Positions 7,181 through 16,316 of a stretch of DNA of 18,951 bases are shown here, in pieces (position 1 is the stretch's first letter; every line of letters begins with the position of its first letter). A program made the translations under genes and the position numbers. Below the pieces are notes generated by a model that was given only the letters and a program-made list of their open reading frames with translations, had not been told where the DNA came from and ran no database searches. Location of the stretch: positions 1 through 18,951 of the forward strand of contig NZ_JARGYT010000017.1 of the NCBI RefSeq assembly GCF_034470605.1. The letters are read 5' to 3'. Source of the DNA: Cyrtobacter comes. Its GTDB lineage: Bacteria; Pseudomonadota; Alphaproteobacteria; Rickettsiales; Midichloriaceae.

Positions 7181-7284
7181 TAGAGCTAGATCGCGATAAA
7201 AGAGTTACATCTTGAAAATACTTTAATTATCATTGAGTTAAGTGCAATGAATCATTATGTAATCATTTTATACAGCCTTAGCTA
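7181..7284 (-). mobile_element. Palindromic MITE-like element, copy C
   Basis: 104 bases flanked by TA (7179-7180 and 7285-7286). Read inward from the right end: TAGCTAAGGCTGTATAAAA, continuing TGATTAC as in copy A. Read inward from the left: TAGAGCTAGATC, then G-C-G, then ATAAAAGAGTTAC, the same terminus with a two-base insertion. Both ends are therefore recognisable and inverted. No coding capacity. It lies directly downstream (on the minus strand) of the IS982-type transposase remnant. Confidence 0.6.
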
Positions 7285-7295
7285 TATAAGGCCAG

Positions 7296-7472
7296 TTAAC
7301 AGATCTGAGTGTGCTTATGAGATCTTATAGATGAAAAGATGCTCTCTATAATTTTCCTTTTTTGTAGCATTCAATTATCTTTGACATTCATATTTCTAAT
7401 ATTTTTCTTCATTTTAGTGATTAAAGTTGCCCAATTTTCAAAGAATTTATTAAACAACTGGTCTTTATCACC
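7296..7472 (-). pseudogene. IS982-family transposase remnant (C-terminal part)
   Basis: One minus-strand frame of 59 codons with a single internal TGA. It reads G-D-K-D, then LFNKFFENWATLITKMKK, then N-I-R-N-M-N-V-K-D-N, stop, M-L-Q, then RKIIESIFSSIRSHKHTQ. This follows the C-terminal pattern of IS982 transposases: G-D-K-G-Y, L-F-x-x-x-F-x-x-G-L-x-L-I-T-K-I-K-K-N-M-K-N, L-x-x-K-R-x-I-I-E-T, then H-T-R-H-R-S. The terminal H-T-R-H-R-S appears degraded to H-T-Q-I-C before a stop. The N-terminal catalytic part is not recognisable upstream. Nonfunctional. Confidence 0.6.
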
Positions 7473-7679
7473 TTATCAAACACAGCATGCTTCACTTAAT
7501 CAACTTGCCTTCTTTATAAATTTTTAATTTGTTTTGTTTCATCTTTCTTATAAGGCCATTCTACAACTAAACTAACTATATTCATAGTTTTATCCTTAAT
7601 ATTATTGAATGAAATTGAAGTGCTTGGTTTCCTATATCGTTAGCAATCAAGTCTTCCATCTAACTCATCTAAATAAATT

Positions 7680-9044
7680 TCATATATGTATCGCCCTATT
7701 AAATGCAGCAAGTGTAGCTTCATGTATACTTTCAGAGAGTGTTGGATGTGGGAAAATTGAATTCATTAATTCCTTTTCCGTAGATTCCAATGACTTAGCT
7801 ACAGTAACTGAGTGTATTAATTCAGTGACGCCATTGCCAATCATATGAGCGCCAAGAATTTCACCTGTATTTGCATCAAAGATCATTTTAATAATTCCAA
7901 AATCATCTCCCATTGCTATAGCTTTACCACTTGCAGAAAATGGGAACTTTCCTACCTTAACTTTAAGACCAAGTTTTTTTGCTTCATTCTCACTTATCCC
8001 AACACTTGCGATTTGTGGATTGGAGTATATACACGCAGGTATCATGTTTTTATCTAATTTATGGACAGATAAACCGGATATACCATCTACGCATGCTATT
8101 CCTTCATGGCTTGCCTTATGCGCGAGCCATGGTGGCGAGGTTACATCGCCTATTGCATATACGCCTTTTTCTCTGGTTTCAAAATTGTCATTAGTTTTTA
8201 TATAACCATCTAATATCTCTATTTTTGTATTTTCAATACCGATATTTTCAATATTAGGCTGAACGCCAACTGCACATATGACGTTTTCAAATGTTACTTT
8301 TTCTTTAATGCAAGAAATTTTAGCGCTAAATTTATCGCCTTCTTTGGTTAAGCTTTCTAATTTTGCTCCAGTAATGATCTTAATTCCTCTGCTTTCAAAT
8401 TCTTTCCTAGCCATTCTAGAAATTTCCTCATCTTCTGTCCTTAAGATTGTATCACATACTTCAAGAACTGTGACATTTGAGCCAAATTCATTATATAAGC
8501 TAGCAAATTCCATCCCTATGGCACCACTTCCAATTATAAGGATAGATTCAGGTAACTTGGATGGCAGCATGGCTTCTTTGTAATACCATATACCTTCACA
8601 TAATCCATCTAATTTTCTAGCTCTTGCCCCTGTGGCAATAATTATATTTTTTGCTGATATATTTTCACTGGAGTTTTTGACATCTATTTTCGAATTTCCA
8701 GAAAGCGTTGCATGACCTTTGAATAAGGTTACATTATTTTTTTGAAGCAAAAACTCTATGCCTTTACTGAGCTTTTGAGCAACATTCCTTGAGCGCTCTA
8801 CTATTTTTTTGATATCAAAAGATACATCCTTACAGCTTATTCCAAATTCCTCAGAATTTTTAATAGTCTTATATATATCAGCGGCTTTTAAGAGGGCTTT
8901 TGTAGGTATGCAACCAAAATTAAGACAAACACCACCAAGATGTTCTTTTTCAATTACCGCAGTTTTCATCCCAAGTTGAGCGCCTCTTATTGCGGCAACA
9001 TAGCCACCAGGCCCAGCTCCTATTACAACTAAATCAAATTTCAT
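7680..9044 (-). CDS. lpd: Dihydrolipoyl dehydrogenase (E3)
   Basis: 454 residues, near the family length (about 460-475). FAD enzyme that reoxidises the dihydrolipoyl group of E2 and passes electrons to NAD+. FAD-binding loop GAGPGG is at 9-14. The redox disulfide is C40/C45 in GGVCLNFGCIPTK. The NAD-binding loop GSGAIG is at 172-177. A second FAD motif ends G-V-Y-A-I-G-D-V. The C-terminal interface carries the His-Glu base pair in HPTLSE at 433-438. ATG start, 11 bases after the pdhC stop, so it is translated from the same transcript and is most likely the E3 of pyruvate dehydrogenase. The C-terminus is intact: residues I-H-E-A-T-L-A-A-F match homologues. Confidence 0.95.
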   Translation of the reverse strand: MKFDLVVIGAGPGGYVAAIRGAQLGMKTAVIEKEHLGGVCLNFGCIPTKALLKAADIYKTIKNSEEFGISCKDVSFDIKKIVERSRNVAQKLSKGIEFLLQKNNVTLFKGHATLSGNSKIDVKNSSENISAKNIIIATGARARKLDGLCEGIWYYKEAMLPSKLPESILIIGSGAIGMEFASLYNEFGSNVTVLEVCDTILRTEDEEISRMARKEFESRGIKIITGAKLESLTKEGDKFSAKISCIKEKVTFENVICAVGVQPNIENIGIENTKIEILDGYIKTNDNFETREKGVYAIGDVTSPPWLAHKASHEGIACVDGISGLSVHKLDKNMIPACIYSNPQIASVGISENEAKKLGLKVKVGKFPFSASGKAIAMGDDFGIIKMIFDANTGEILGAHMIGNGVTELIHSVTVAKSLESTEKELMNSIFPHPTLSESIHEATLAAFNRAIHI

Positions 9045-9055
9045 TTAGATTAAAT

Positions 9056-10297
9056 CTATAAAAAAATAGTCAAAGGTTTTTCTATAAAGTTCTTAAAGGC
9101 AGCTAAAAATTCGGCTGCAACAGCGCCATCAATAATTCTATGATCGCAGGATAGTGTTATATTCATAGTATGTTCAATTATAATTTGCCCATTTCGAACT
9201 ATTGGCTTTTGTATGGCGGCGCCAACAGCCATGATGCATGATTGAGGTGGGTTAATTATTGCATTAAATTGTTCTATGCCGTACATGCCAAGATTAGAAA
9301 CACTAAAACTTCCTCCCTGGAATTCTTCTGGTTTAAGTTTGTTTTCTTTTGCCCTTTTTACAAGAGACTTAATTTCATTTGAAACTTCAATGATAGGTTT
9401 GGAATCTATATTTCTAATTATTGGCGTTATCAGACCTCCATTTGTGGCAACGGCAACGGCAACATCAATATTACCATATTGTGTTATGGTTCCATCACCA
9501 TTCCATGATGCATTTATTTGTGGTACAGCTTTTATTGCTTGGCCAGATGCCTTCATTATAAAATCATTTACGGATATTTTATAATTTGGTTTTTCATCAA
9601 CAATAGTGGCGCTGTCATTCACCTCCTGCCTGATTTGTAGCAGTTTATCCAAAGAGCATGATATTGTAAGATAAAAATGTGGTATTTGTGTTTTGGAAAT
9701 AAGTAACCTTTCTGCTATAATCTCTCTTATACTACTTACTTCATATACCTTATCTTCCATTCTATGCGTAAGGTGCTGCATTATAGGCTTAGAGAAAGAT
9801 AAGACGTCTTTTTTGATAATTCTGCCTCTTGGCCCGCTACCATTTTTTATATCGTTTAAATTTATGCCCTTATCCTTTGCTATTCTTTTAGCAAGTGGGC
9901 TTGCAAAAATTCTTTGATAGCTTGTGCTATTACTTATGCTATCAATGGCTTTTGGGTTTTTTGCTTGTTCTGAGCTCTTTACATCATCTGATGAAACTTT
10001 CTTATCATCAGATGAATTGTTAGCAATTATCTTAATAACATCTTCATCAGAATCATTTTCTTCTTTGAGCACAGCTATTAATTCGTTCACTTTAACCTTT
10101 TTTGTGCCTTCCGGAATTAGTATCCTAGCAATTTGCCCACCATCTACAGCCTCAACTTCCATATTTGCCTTATCTGTTTCTATTTCTGCAATAACCTCGC
10201 CAGGTTGTACATTTTCTCCTTCTTTTTTTATCCATCTGGAAAGGATTCCATCGGTCATGGTAGGAGAGAGGGCGGGCATAAAAATAGGTATAGCCAT
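9056..10297 (-). CDS. pdhC: Pyruvate dehydrogenase E2 (dihydrolipoamide acetyltransferase)
   Basis: 413 residues. Transfers the acetyl group from E1 to CoA and forms the core of the complex. One lipoyl domain (about 1-80) with the lipoyl-lysine K43 in ETDKANMEVEA. An Asp/Ser/Lys-rich linker (81-125). The E1/E3-binding domain (about 129-165) reads SPLAKRIAKDKGINL ... G-P-R-G-R-I. The catalytic domain ends with DHRIIDG at 385-391, where H386 is the active-site histidine. The M-P-A-L-S-P-T-M start and the single lipoyl domain mark the PDH (alphaproteobacterial/mitochondrial) type rather than 2-oxoglutarate dehydrogenase E2. First gene of the pair with lpd. No E1 genes lie nearby, which agrees with Rickettsiales, where pdhAB sit elsewhere. 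Confidence 0.95.
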   Translation of the reverse strand: MAIPIFMPALSPTMTDGILSRWIKKEGENVQPGEVIAEIETDKANMEVEAVDGGQIARILIPEGTKKVKVNELIAVLKEENDSDEDVIKIIANNSSDDKKVSSDDVKSSEQAKNPKAIDSISNSTSYQRIFASPLAKRIAKDKGINLNDIKNGSGPRGRIIKKDVLSFSKPIMQHLTHRMEDKVYEVSSIREIIAERLLISKTQIPHFYLTISCSLDKLLQIRQEVNDSATIVDEKPNYKISVNDFIMKASGQAIKAVPQINASWNGDGTITQYGNIDVAVAVATNGGLITPIIRNIDSKPIIEVSNEIKSLVKRAKENKLKPEEFQGGSFSVSNLGMYGIEQFNAIINPPQSCIMAVGAAIQKPIVRNGQIIIEHTMNITLSCDHRIIDGAVAAEFLAAFKNFIEKPLTIFL

Positions 10298-10326
10298 CTT
10301 TTAATAAAAACCTTATCAAAGCACAG

Positions 10327-10354
10327 ATGATATTGCTTTAGAGGCAGATTGCAA
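10327..10354 (-). promoter_or_regulatory. Possible pdhC-lpd promoter
   Basis: On the minus strand TTGCAA (10354-10349), 16 bases, TATCAT (10332-10327). It would start transcription near 10320, about 23 bases before the pdhC ATG. A dyad with arms CTTTAGA...CAG (10336-10347) and CTG TCTAAAG (10364-10373) overlaps the spacer and -35 box and could be an operator. Motif match only. Confidence 0.3.
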
Positions 10355-10523
10355 TAACAAATGCTGTCTAAAGTTCAATGAAAAATCTTATATTAGATAA
10401 AGTTGCATTAGTAAATCTTACAAAATGTATTTTAGATTTTGCGTTCATATTTTATCCATATTATATCTTTTATGACTTAATATCTAATGCATATATAAAG
10501 AGAGATACAATTTTAAACTGAGA

Positions 10524-10551
10524 TTGATAATTTGTATTATATACGTATCAT
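10524..10551 (+). promoter_or_regulatory. Possible ileS promoter
   Basis: TTGATA (10524-10529), 16 bases, TATCAT (10546-10551), 33 bases before the ileS ATG. The surrounding DNA is very AT-rich, so chance matches are likely. The rest of the 287-base divergent pdhC/ileS gap shows nothing else. Confidence 0.3.
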
Positions 10552-10584
10552 ATCGGCTTAAGATTATTTAGAACAGGTTTTTGT

Positions 10585-13500
10585 ATGCCATCCACAAAAG
10601 TTAGGTATACTCTGCATTCGTTGGATTCTATAGCTGATGTAGAGAAGGCGTTAATAGAAAAGTGGAAAAAAAAGAATAAGGTGAAAGAGGGGGTTAGCTC
10701 CTATGTGCTTTATGATGGCCCTCCATTTGCAAATGGGATGCCGCACTATGGTCACCTTCTCACAAGTTTTATAAAGGATACTTTCTTAAAGTATCACATG
10801 ATGCTTGGGAAGGTGATTCAATCCAAATTTGGTTGGGATTGTCATGGGCTGCCCGCAGAGATGCAGGCATCAAAGGATTTGGGTATCTCTAGTAAAAAGG
10901 AAATAGAAGAATACGGTGTCACTAGATTTAATGAGAAATGTGCTAGTTCTGTTCTAACTTATACTCAGGAGTGGAGGGATTATATAACGAGGCAAGGAAG
11001 GATAGTAAACTTTGATGATGAGTATAAAACAATGGATTTGAGTTATTCTGAAAGTGTCATTTGGGCATTTAAGGAGCTCTTTAACAAAGGTTTAATATAT
11101 GAATCTATGAGGGTCATGCCTTATTCTTGGGCATGTGAAACCCCTGTATCAGATTTTGAAACAAAAATGGATAATGCTTATAGGAAGAAAGATAGCAAAT
11201 CCATTACGGTTGCTTTTAAATTAAATGATAAGATAGATGGGGTAGAAGCTTACCTACTCGCATGGACAACAACACCATGGACCCTTCCATCAAACCTTGC
11301 AATAGCAATAAACACTGAGCTTGTTTATATATGTATTTCTAAGGGCGATAAGAACTATATTCTAGCACAAGGATGTTTGGGAAAATATAAAGAAATCTTA
11401 GGTGATAATATAGTTAAGGTAATAACTGGGGCTGAGCTAAAAGGTTTGAGTTATGAGCCGCTTTTTGGGTATTTTAAGAATACTGTAAATGCATTTACAG
11501 TGCTTGATGCTGGGTTCGTTAGCATAGATGAGGGAACGGGGGTAGTACATATAGCCCCAGGGTTTGGTGAGGATGATAGTGAATTATGCTCGAAAAATTA
11601 TATTGAAATGGTATGCCCTGTTGATAGTACAGGTACATTTACAGATCAGGTCCAAGATTATAAAGGGCTGCAAGTCTTTGATACTAATGATTTGATAATT
11701 AGGGACTTAAAAAAAAGAGATTTGATAATTAAAGTTGAACAATACACACATAATTACCCTTATTGCTGGAGAACAGATACTCCGCTCATATATAAAGCTG
11801 TATCTTCTTGGTATTTAAAAGTTACGGCAATAAAAGATAAAATGATAAAAAATAATGAGAAGATAAATTGGATACCTTCTCATATAAAAGATGGACTTTT
11901 TGGTAATTGGTTAAAGAATGCTAGGGATTGGTCTATTTCACGAAATAGATATTGGGGATGTCCAATACCTATATGGAAAAGTGATGATCCAAGCTACCCG
12001 CATATTGAAGTTTATGGTTCTATAAAGGAGATAGAGGCAGCATTTGATGTAAAGGTAGATAATTTTCATAAAGATTTTGCGGATTCTTTGGTAAAGCCAA
12101 ATCCAAAAGATCCAACAGGGCTTTCTAAAATGCGCAGAGTTCCTGAAATTTTAGATTGTTGGTTTGAGAGCGGTTCTATGCCATTTGCACAGCTGCATTA
12201 TCCATTTGAAAATAAAAAGCTTTTTCAAAAATCATTTCCAGCAGATTTTGCGGTTGAGTATCTCTCGCAAACTAGGGGGTGGTTTTATACAATGTTGGTA
12301 ATTTCAACGGCGCTTTTTAACAAGCCACCGTTCCTTAATTGTTTATGTCATGGAGTCATTTTAGGTGAAGATGGCCAAAAGTTATCAAAACGTCTTGGGA
12401 ATTATGTAGATCCTATGGAGTTATTTGATGAGGTTGGAGCTGATTCTGTTAGGTTATTTATGCTCTCTTCTACGCTCATGAAGGGGCAGGAAATGGTTCT
12501 TTCTAAGCAAGTGATAATAGAGAAGCAGAAAAGTATAGTGAAGCCTTTATATAATGCATACAACTTTTTTGCTATGTATTCTAATGCAGATGGGATAAGG
12601 GGTTTATATAATACAAATATCTCGGAGAAGAAGAGTATTTTAGATAAATATATACTCTCAAAGTGTATTGATACTGCGAAGCACGTGTTATCTTGTATGG
12701 AGGCTTATGATTCCGTATCTGCAATTAATGCTTTGGAAGGGTTTATTGAGATACTTACAAATTGGTATATAAGAAGATCAAGAGAGAGGTTTTGGTGCAG
12801 TGAGATCTCGATAGGGAAAATAGATGCGTACAATACGTTATTTACTGTAATAAGTATAATATGTACTGTATGTGCGCCCATCATTCCATTTACTGCAGAT
12901 CATATTTTTTCTAGTATATCAATGGATGATGATATCAGTATATTTGATGTACCATTCCCAAAATTTGCTAAATATGATAAGAAATTAATATCTGATATGG
13001 AGAAGGTTCGTGAAGCCTGTGGCGCTGCGCTTAGGGTTAGGAATAACCTTGGTATAAGAACAAGGCAGCCACTTGCAAAAGTGACTTTTGTTGGAATTTC
13101 TTGTGATTATTTAAGTGAAGAGCTTAAAAATATAGTGCTTGATGAGATTAATGTTAAAAAATGGGAAAGTGTAGATAAATCTGAGATAGAGGTATTTGCA
13201 GATTTTGATCTCAGATTACATTTGCCAGAAATAGCAAAAAAAATGCCGAAAAAAGTTCAAGATGTTATTAAATGTGTAAAAAGAGGTGATTGGAGAAGGG
13301 TAGGGGATAATAAAATTCAGGTGTATGATGAGCTTTTGCGGATTGGGGAAGATTGTGAAATTACATTAACTCCTAAAAACCCTAATAATTCAATCAGTAT
13401 TGGTGATGGATTAGTTGTGCTAGATGATCATATTACAGATTCTTTATTTAAAGAGGGGTTAGTACGTGATGTTGTAAGATTTATCCAAAACATAAGAAAA

Positions 13501-13719
13501 GAAAGCGGGTTTTTTGTAATAGATAGGGTAGAGCTTGAGCTTTATTCTCTTAATAAGGATACTAGGGATGCGATGAATGAGATGAGTGGATATATATCTA
13601 AGCAAGTTCTTGCTTCGCAGCTGCGTTTGCCACAATCTGAAAGTGAATCCAAGCATTGGTCGAATTCATTTGAGATTAGCAATGGTAGTATTGTAAAATA
13701 TAATATAAGGAAAGCTTAG
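10585..13719 (+). CDS. ileS: Isoleucyl-tRNA synthetase (eukaryote/archaea-like type)
   Basis: 1044 residues. Charges tRNA-Ile with isoleucine. Class I signatures: the HIGH-type motif HYGH at 54-57 within DGPPFANGMPHYGHLL, and KLSKR at 599-603 in place of KMSKS/R. The CP1 editing domain has WTTTPWTLPSNLA from residue 227 on. DCWFESGSMPFAQ and QTRGWFYTMLV mark the catalytic core. N-G-M-P-H-Y-G-H and the K-x-S-K-R form, with a long C-terminal region, fit the class 2 IleRS known from Rickettsiales and eukaryotic cytosol; the usual eubacterial C-terminal zinc knuckle is not apparent. ATG start with a weak A-C-A-G-G site. Stands alone between divergent pdhC and downstream gyrB (207-base gap). Confidence 0.95.
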   Translation: MPSTKVRYTLHSLDSIADVEKALIEKWKKKNKVKEGVSSYVLYDGPPFANGMPHYGHLLTSFIKDTFLKYHMMLGKVIQSKFGWDCHGLPAEMQASKDLGISSKKEIEEYGVTRFNEKCASSVLTYTQEWRDYITRQGRIVNFDDEYKTMDLSYSESVIWAFKELFNKGLIYESMRVMPYSWACETPVSDFETKMDNAYRKKDSKSITVAFKLNDKIDGVEAYLLAWTTTPWTLPSNLAIAINTELVYICISKGDKNYILAQGCLGKYKEILGDNIVKVITGAELKGLSYEPLFGYFKNTVNAFTVLDAGFVSIDEGTGVVHIAPGFGEDDSELCSKNYIEMVCPVDSTGTFTDQVQDYKGLQVFDTNDLIIRDLKKRDLIIKVEQYTHNYPYCWRTDTPLIYKAVSSWYLKVTAIKDKMIKNNEKINWIPSHIKDGLFGNWLKNARDWSISRNRYWGCPIPIWKSDDPSYPHIEVYGSIKEIEAAFDVKVDNFHKDFADSLVKPNPKDPTGLSKMRRVPEILDCWFESGSMPFAQLHYPFENKKLFQKSFPADFAVEYLSQTRGWFYTMLVISTALFNKPPFLNCLCHGVILGEDGQKLSKRLGNYVDPMELFDEVGADSVRLFMLSSTLMKGQEMVLSKQVIIEKQKSIVKPLYNAYNFFAMYSNADGIRGLYNTNISEKKSILDKYILSKCIDTAKHVLSCMEAYDSVSAINALEGFIEILTNWYIRRSRERFWCSEISIGKIDAYNTLFTVISIICTVCAPIIPFTADHIFSSISMDDDISIFDVPFPKFAKYDKKLISDMEKVREACGAALRVRNNLGIRTRQPLAKVTFVGISCDYLSEELKNIVLDEINVKKWESVDKSEIEVFADFDLRLHLPEIAKKMPKKVQDVIKCVKRGDWRRVGDNKIQVYDELLRIGEDCEITLTPKNPNNSISIGDGLVVLDDHITDSLFKEGLVRDVVRFIQNIRKESGFFVIDRVELELYSLNKDTRDAMNEMSGYISKQVLASQLRLPQSESESKHWSNSFEISNGSIVKYNIRKA

Positions 13720-13859
13720 TTTGTTATTGTATGGGTGTTAAGTTGATTTTATTATTCTTTGTATAAGAATGTATGCTGCATAGCTCCCATATTAATTATG
13801 GCTTCAAATATGCCCAATTGTCCGTGCTCTATAAATTATCTAAAATGCTTTTTTAGCAA

Positions 13860-13888
13860 GTGACTTTTTATATACTACATGCTATAAG
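13860..13888 (+). promoter_or_regulatory. Possible gyrB promoter
   Basis: GTGACT (13860-13865), 17 bases, TATAAG (13883-13888), 38 bases before the gyrB GTG. An overlapping TATACT at 13871-13876 is an alternative -10. Motif match only. Nothing else is seen in the 207-base ileS-gyrB gap apart from a weak dyad CCATA-TTAAT-TATGG near 13787-13801. Confidence 0.3.
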
Positions 13889-13926
13889 TCCCCGCTAATT
13901 CCATTCTTTTTAATTGTTGTAGCAAA

Positions 13927-16308
13927 GTGAGTGATGCCAGTCTGCATAGTGTTAGTAGTGGTTATGTTGCTTCTTCCATAAAAATATTAAGGGGCCTAGA
14001 TGCGGTAAGGAAGAGACCTGGAATGTATATAGGTGATACAGATGATGGCTCTGGGCTTCACCATATGGTCAAAGAGGTGCTGGATAATGCAATAGATGAA
14101 TCATTGGCTGGATACTGTAACTCAATTAAGATCTTTATAAACGCAGATGGCTCAGTTACCGTTATAGATAATGGTAGGGGTATTCCTGTTGATATACATA
14201 AAGAGGAAGGTGTTTCTGCAGCTGAAGTAATAATGACCAATCTTCATGCTGGTGGTAAATTTGATGAAAATTCGTATAAAATATCTGGGGGTCTGCATGG
14301 ATTAGGTGTTTCAGTTGTAAATGCGCTTTCTTCCTGGCTTAAGCTTACAATATGGCGAGATGGCAAGGAATATTTTATGGAATTTAAGGATGGTGTAGCT
14401 GTAGAGCCTCTGAAAATTGTAAAAGAAGGTGTTTCAGAGCGTGGTACTTCTGTAACTTTCATGCCTTCTGATACAATATTCTCTTCTATAGAGTTTTCTT
14501 TTGATATGCTGGAAAAAAGGGTTAGAGAGCTTGCCTTTCTTAATTCTGGTATAAAAATCTCAATAGAGGATCTTTATAGTATTTCTGGAAAAGCATCGGA
14601 ATTTTATTTTGAAGGAGGTCTATTAGAATTTATTGCATATATAGATAAGGGAAAAAGGCCATTACATGATACTATTAATTTTTCAGGTGAGGCAAGTGGT
14701 ATATCTGTTGATATAGCTGTGAGGTGGAATGAGAGCTATCATGAAAATAGCTTATGTTTTACAAATAATATTAGGCAAAATGATGGGGGCACGCATCTTG
14801 CAGGCTTTAGGTCTGCTATCACCAGAAGTATAAATGGGTATATAGAATCAAGAGATTTTGCAAAAAAGAACAAGGTACAGATAAGTCCTGAAGATATAAG
14901 AGAAGGATTAACATGTATTATCTCTGTTAAAGCGCCGGATCCAAAATTTTCTTCTCAAACTAAAGATAAATTGGTTAGTGGTGAAGTAAGGCCTGTTGTT
15001 GAGAATATTACTTATAATAGTATTTCTAGATGGCTTGAAGAACATCCTGCAGATGCTAGGACTATAATAGAAAAAATTATGGATTCTGCACACGCAAGGG
15101 AAGCTGCAAGAAAAGCAAGGGAGCTTTCGAGAAAGAAAAATGATCTTGAGTTATCTACATTACCAGGCAAGCTTGCTGATTGTCAGGAGAAACGGCCAGA
15201 GTTTTGTGAATTATTTTTGGTTGAGGGAGATTCTGCCGGAGGTTCTGCAAAGCAAGGTAGAGATAGGAAGACTCAGGCTGTTCTGCCGCTTAGAGGTAAG
15301 ATATTAAATGTTGAAAGGGCTAGGTTTGATAAGATGCTTAATTCAGCTGAAATTGGTACTCTAATTACCGCAATAGGAACAAGTATAGGTGATAATAAAT
15401 TTAATATAGATAAGTTAAGGTATCATAAGGTAATTATTATGGCTGATGCTGATGTTGATGGCGCGCATATAAGAACCCTGCTTCTTACCTTCTTTTTCCG
15501 TTATATGCCAGAACTCATACAGAGGGGGCATTTATATATAGCACAGCCGCCTCTTTTTAAGATAAAGAAGGGTAATAGTAGTGTGTATTTAAAGGATGAA
15601 AAAGTTCTTGATGAATATTTGATAAATATTTTATCTGAAGGTTCTTATTTAGAGATAAATAATAAAAAAATTGTTGGGGAGGAGTTTATTAGCTTTGCTA
15701 AAGCTGTGATAAATTTCAGAAAGAATTTACTAAATTTTAATGAAAATAAACTGCTTCTTGAGGCTGCTTCTATACCATTTTCAAATAGTGATTTAACTGA
15801 CAATGCGGTGCTAAAATCATTAAATACTATATCAAATAGTTGGAATGGTTTAGAAGAACATCCTGATTTGCTTAGTTTTGAAAGAACTATAAAAAGCTTA
15901 AAAGAGGTTATATCTATAAAAAGGAGTATATTATCCTCTTCAAAGTTTTTAAACCTCCTAAAATCTTTCAATTCTATATCTGTTGCCTTTACAGCTGGTA
16001 TACCGATAAAAGCTTATATTAAAGACAGGGAGCTTTTATATAGAGGGCCAGTAGAGCTTGCTCATTCATTATTAGAAGCTTCAAAAAAAGGAATTTATAT
16101 TCAAAGATTTAAAGGGTTGGGTGAGATGAATCCTGATCAACTTGAGGAAACTACACTTAAGCCTGAAAATAGAACGCTATTGAAGGTAAAGATAGGTGAT
16201 GCCGAATTGGCAGATTCGATATTTTCTACGTTAATGGGAGATATTGTGGAGCCAAGAAGGGAATTTATACAATCTAATGCATTAAATGTACAAAATATTG
16301 ATATATAG
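13927..16308 (+). CDS. gyrB: DNA gyrase subunit B
   Basis: 793 residues, ATPase subunit of gyrase. The GHKL ATPase site is seen as RPGMYIGDT, then the catalytic Glu50 and Mg-binding Asn54 in KEVLDNAIDES, then DNGRGIPVD and GGLHGLGVSVVNALS. The TOPRIM domain has EGDSAGG at 433-439 (metal-binding Glu433) and DADVDG at 507-512 (Asp507, 509, 511). PLRGKILNVERA and the C-terminal QRFKGLGEMNPDQLEETTL are intact. Starts at GTG (MSDASLHS...) with no strong ribosome site. The stop is eight bases before the next gene, an amino-acid symporter, with which it is probably cotranscribed. GyrB rather than ParE is favoured by the Q-R-F-K-G-L-G-E-M-N-P-x-Q-L block and by gyrA in the same window. Confidence 0.97.
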   Translation: MSDASLHSVSSGYVASSIKILRGLDAVRKRPGMYIGDTDDGSGLHHMVKEVLDNAIDESLAGYCNSIKIFINADGSVTVIDNGRGIPVDIHKEEGVSAAEVIMTNLHAGGKFDENSYKISGGLHGLGVSVVNALSSWLKLTIWRDGKEYFMEFKDGVAVEPLKIVKEGVSERGTSVTFMPSDTIFSSIEFSFDMLEKRVRELAFLNSGIKISIEDLYSISGKASEFYFEGGLLEFIAYIDKGKRPLHDTINFSGEASGISVDIAVRWNESYHENSLCFTNNIRQNDGGTHLAGFRSAITRSINGYIESRDFAKKNKVQISPEDIREGLTCIISVKAPDPKFSSQTKDKLVSGEVRPVVENITYNSISRWLEEHPADARTIIEKIMDSAHAREAARKARELSRKKNDLELSTLPGKLADCQEKRPEFCELFLVEGDSAGGSAKQGRDRKTQAVLPLRGKILNVERARFDKMLNSAEIGTLITAIGTSIGDNKFNIDKLRYHKVIIMADADVDGAHIRTLLLTFFFRYMPELIQRGHLYIAQPPLFKIKKGNSSVYLKDEKVLDEYLINILSEGSYLEINNKKIVGEEFISFAKAVINFRKNLLNFNENKLLLEAASIPFSNSDLTDNAVLKSLNTISNSWNGLEEHPDLLSFERTIKSLKEVISIKRSILSSSKFLNLLKSFNSISVAFTAGIPIKAYIKDRELLYRGPVELAHSLLEASKKGIYIQRFKGLGEMNPDQLEETTLKPENRTLLKVKIGDAELADSIFSTLMGDIVEPRREFIQSNALNVQNIDI

Positions 16309-16316
16309 GTCTGATA

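Larger units (their letters stand above)
7147..7679. other. Gap between the hypothetical ORF and lpd: mobile-element debris
   Basis: Contains palindromic copy C (7181-7284) and the IS982-type remnant (7296-7472). The remaining part, about 7473-7679, has only broken frames. A minus-strand stretch around 7578-7520 reads MNIVSLVVEWPYKKDETKQ before stopping. I cannot assign it; it may be upstream debris of the same element. Confidence 0.45.

Noticed and set aside
7339..7527. Plus-strand hydrophobic ORF resembling a small membrane protein
   Set aside because: It is antisense to the IS982-type remnant, and its Phe/Leu/Ile richness mirrors the Lys/Asn-rich minus strand.
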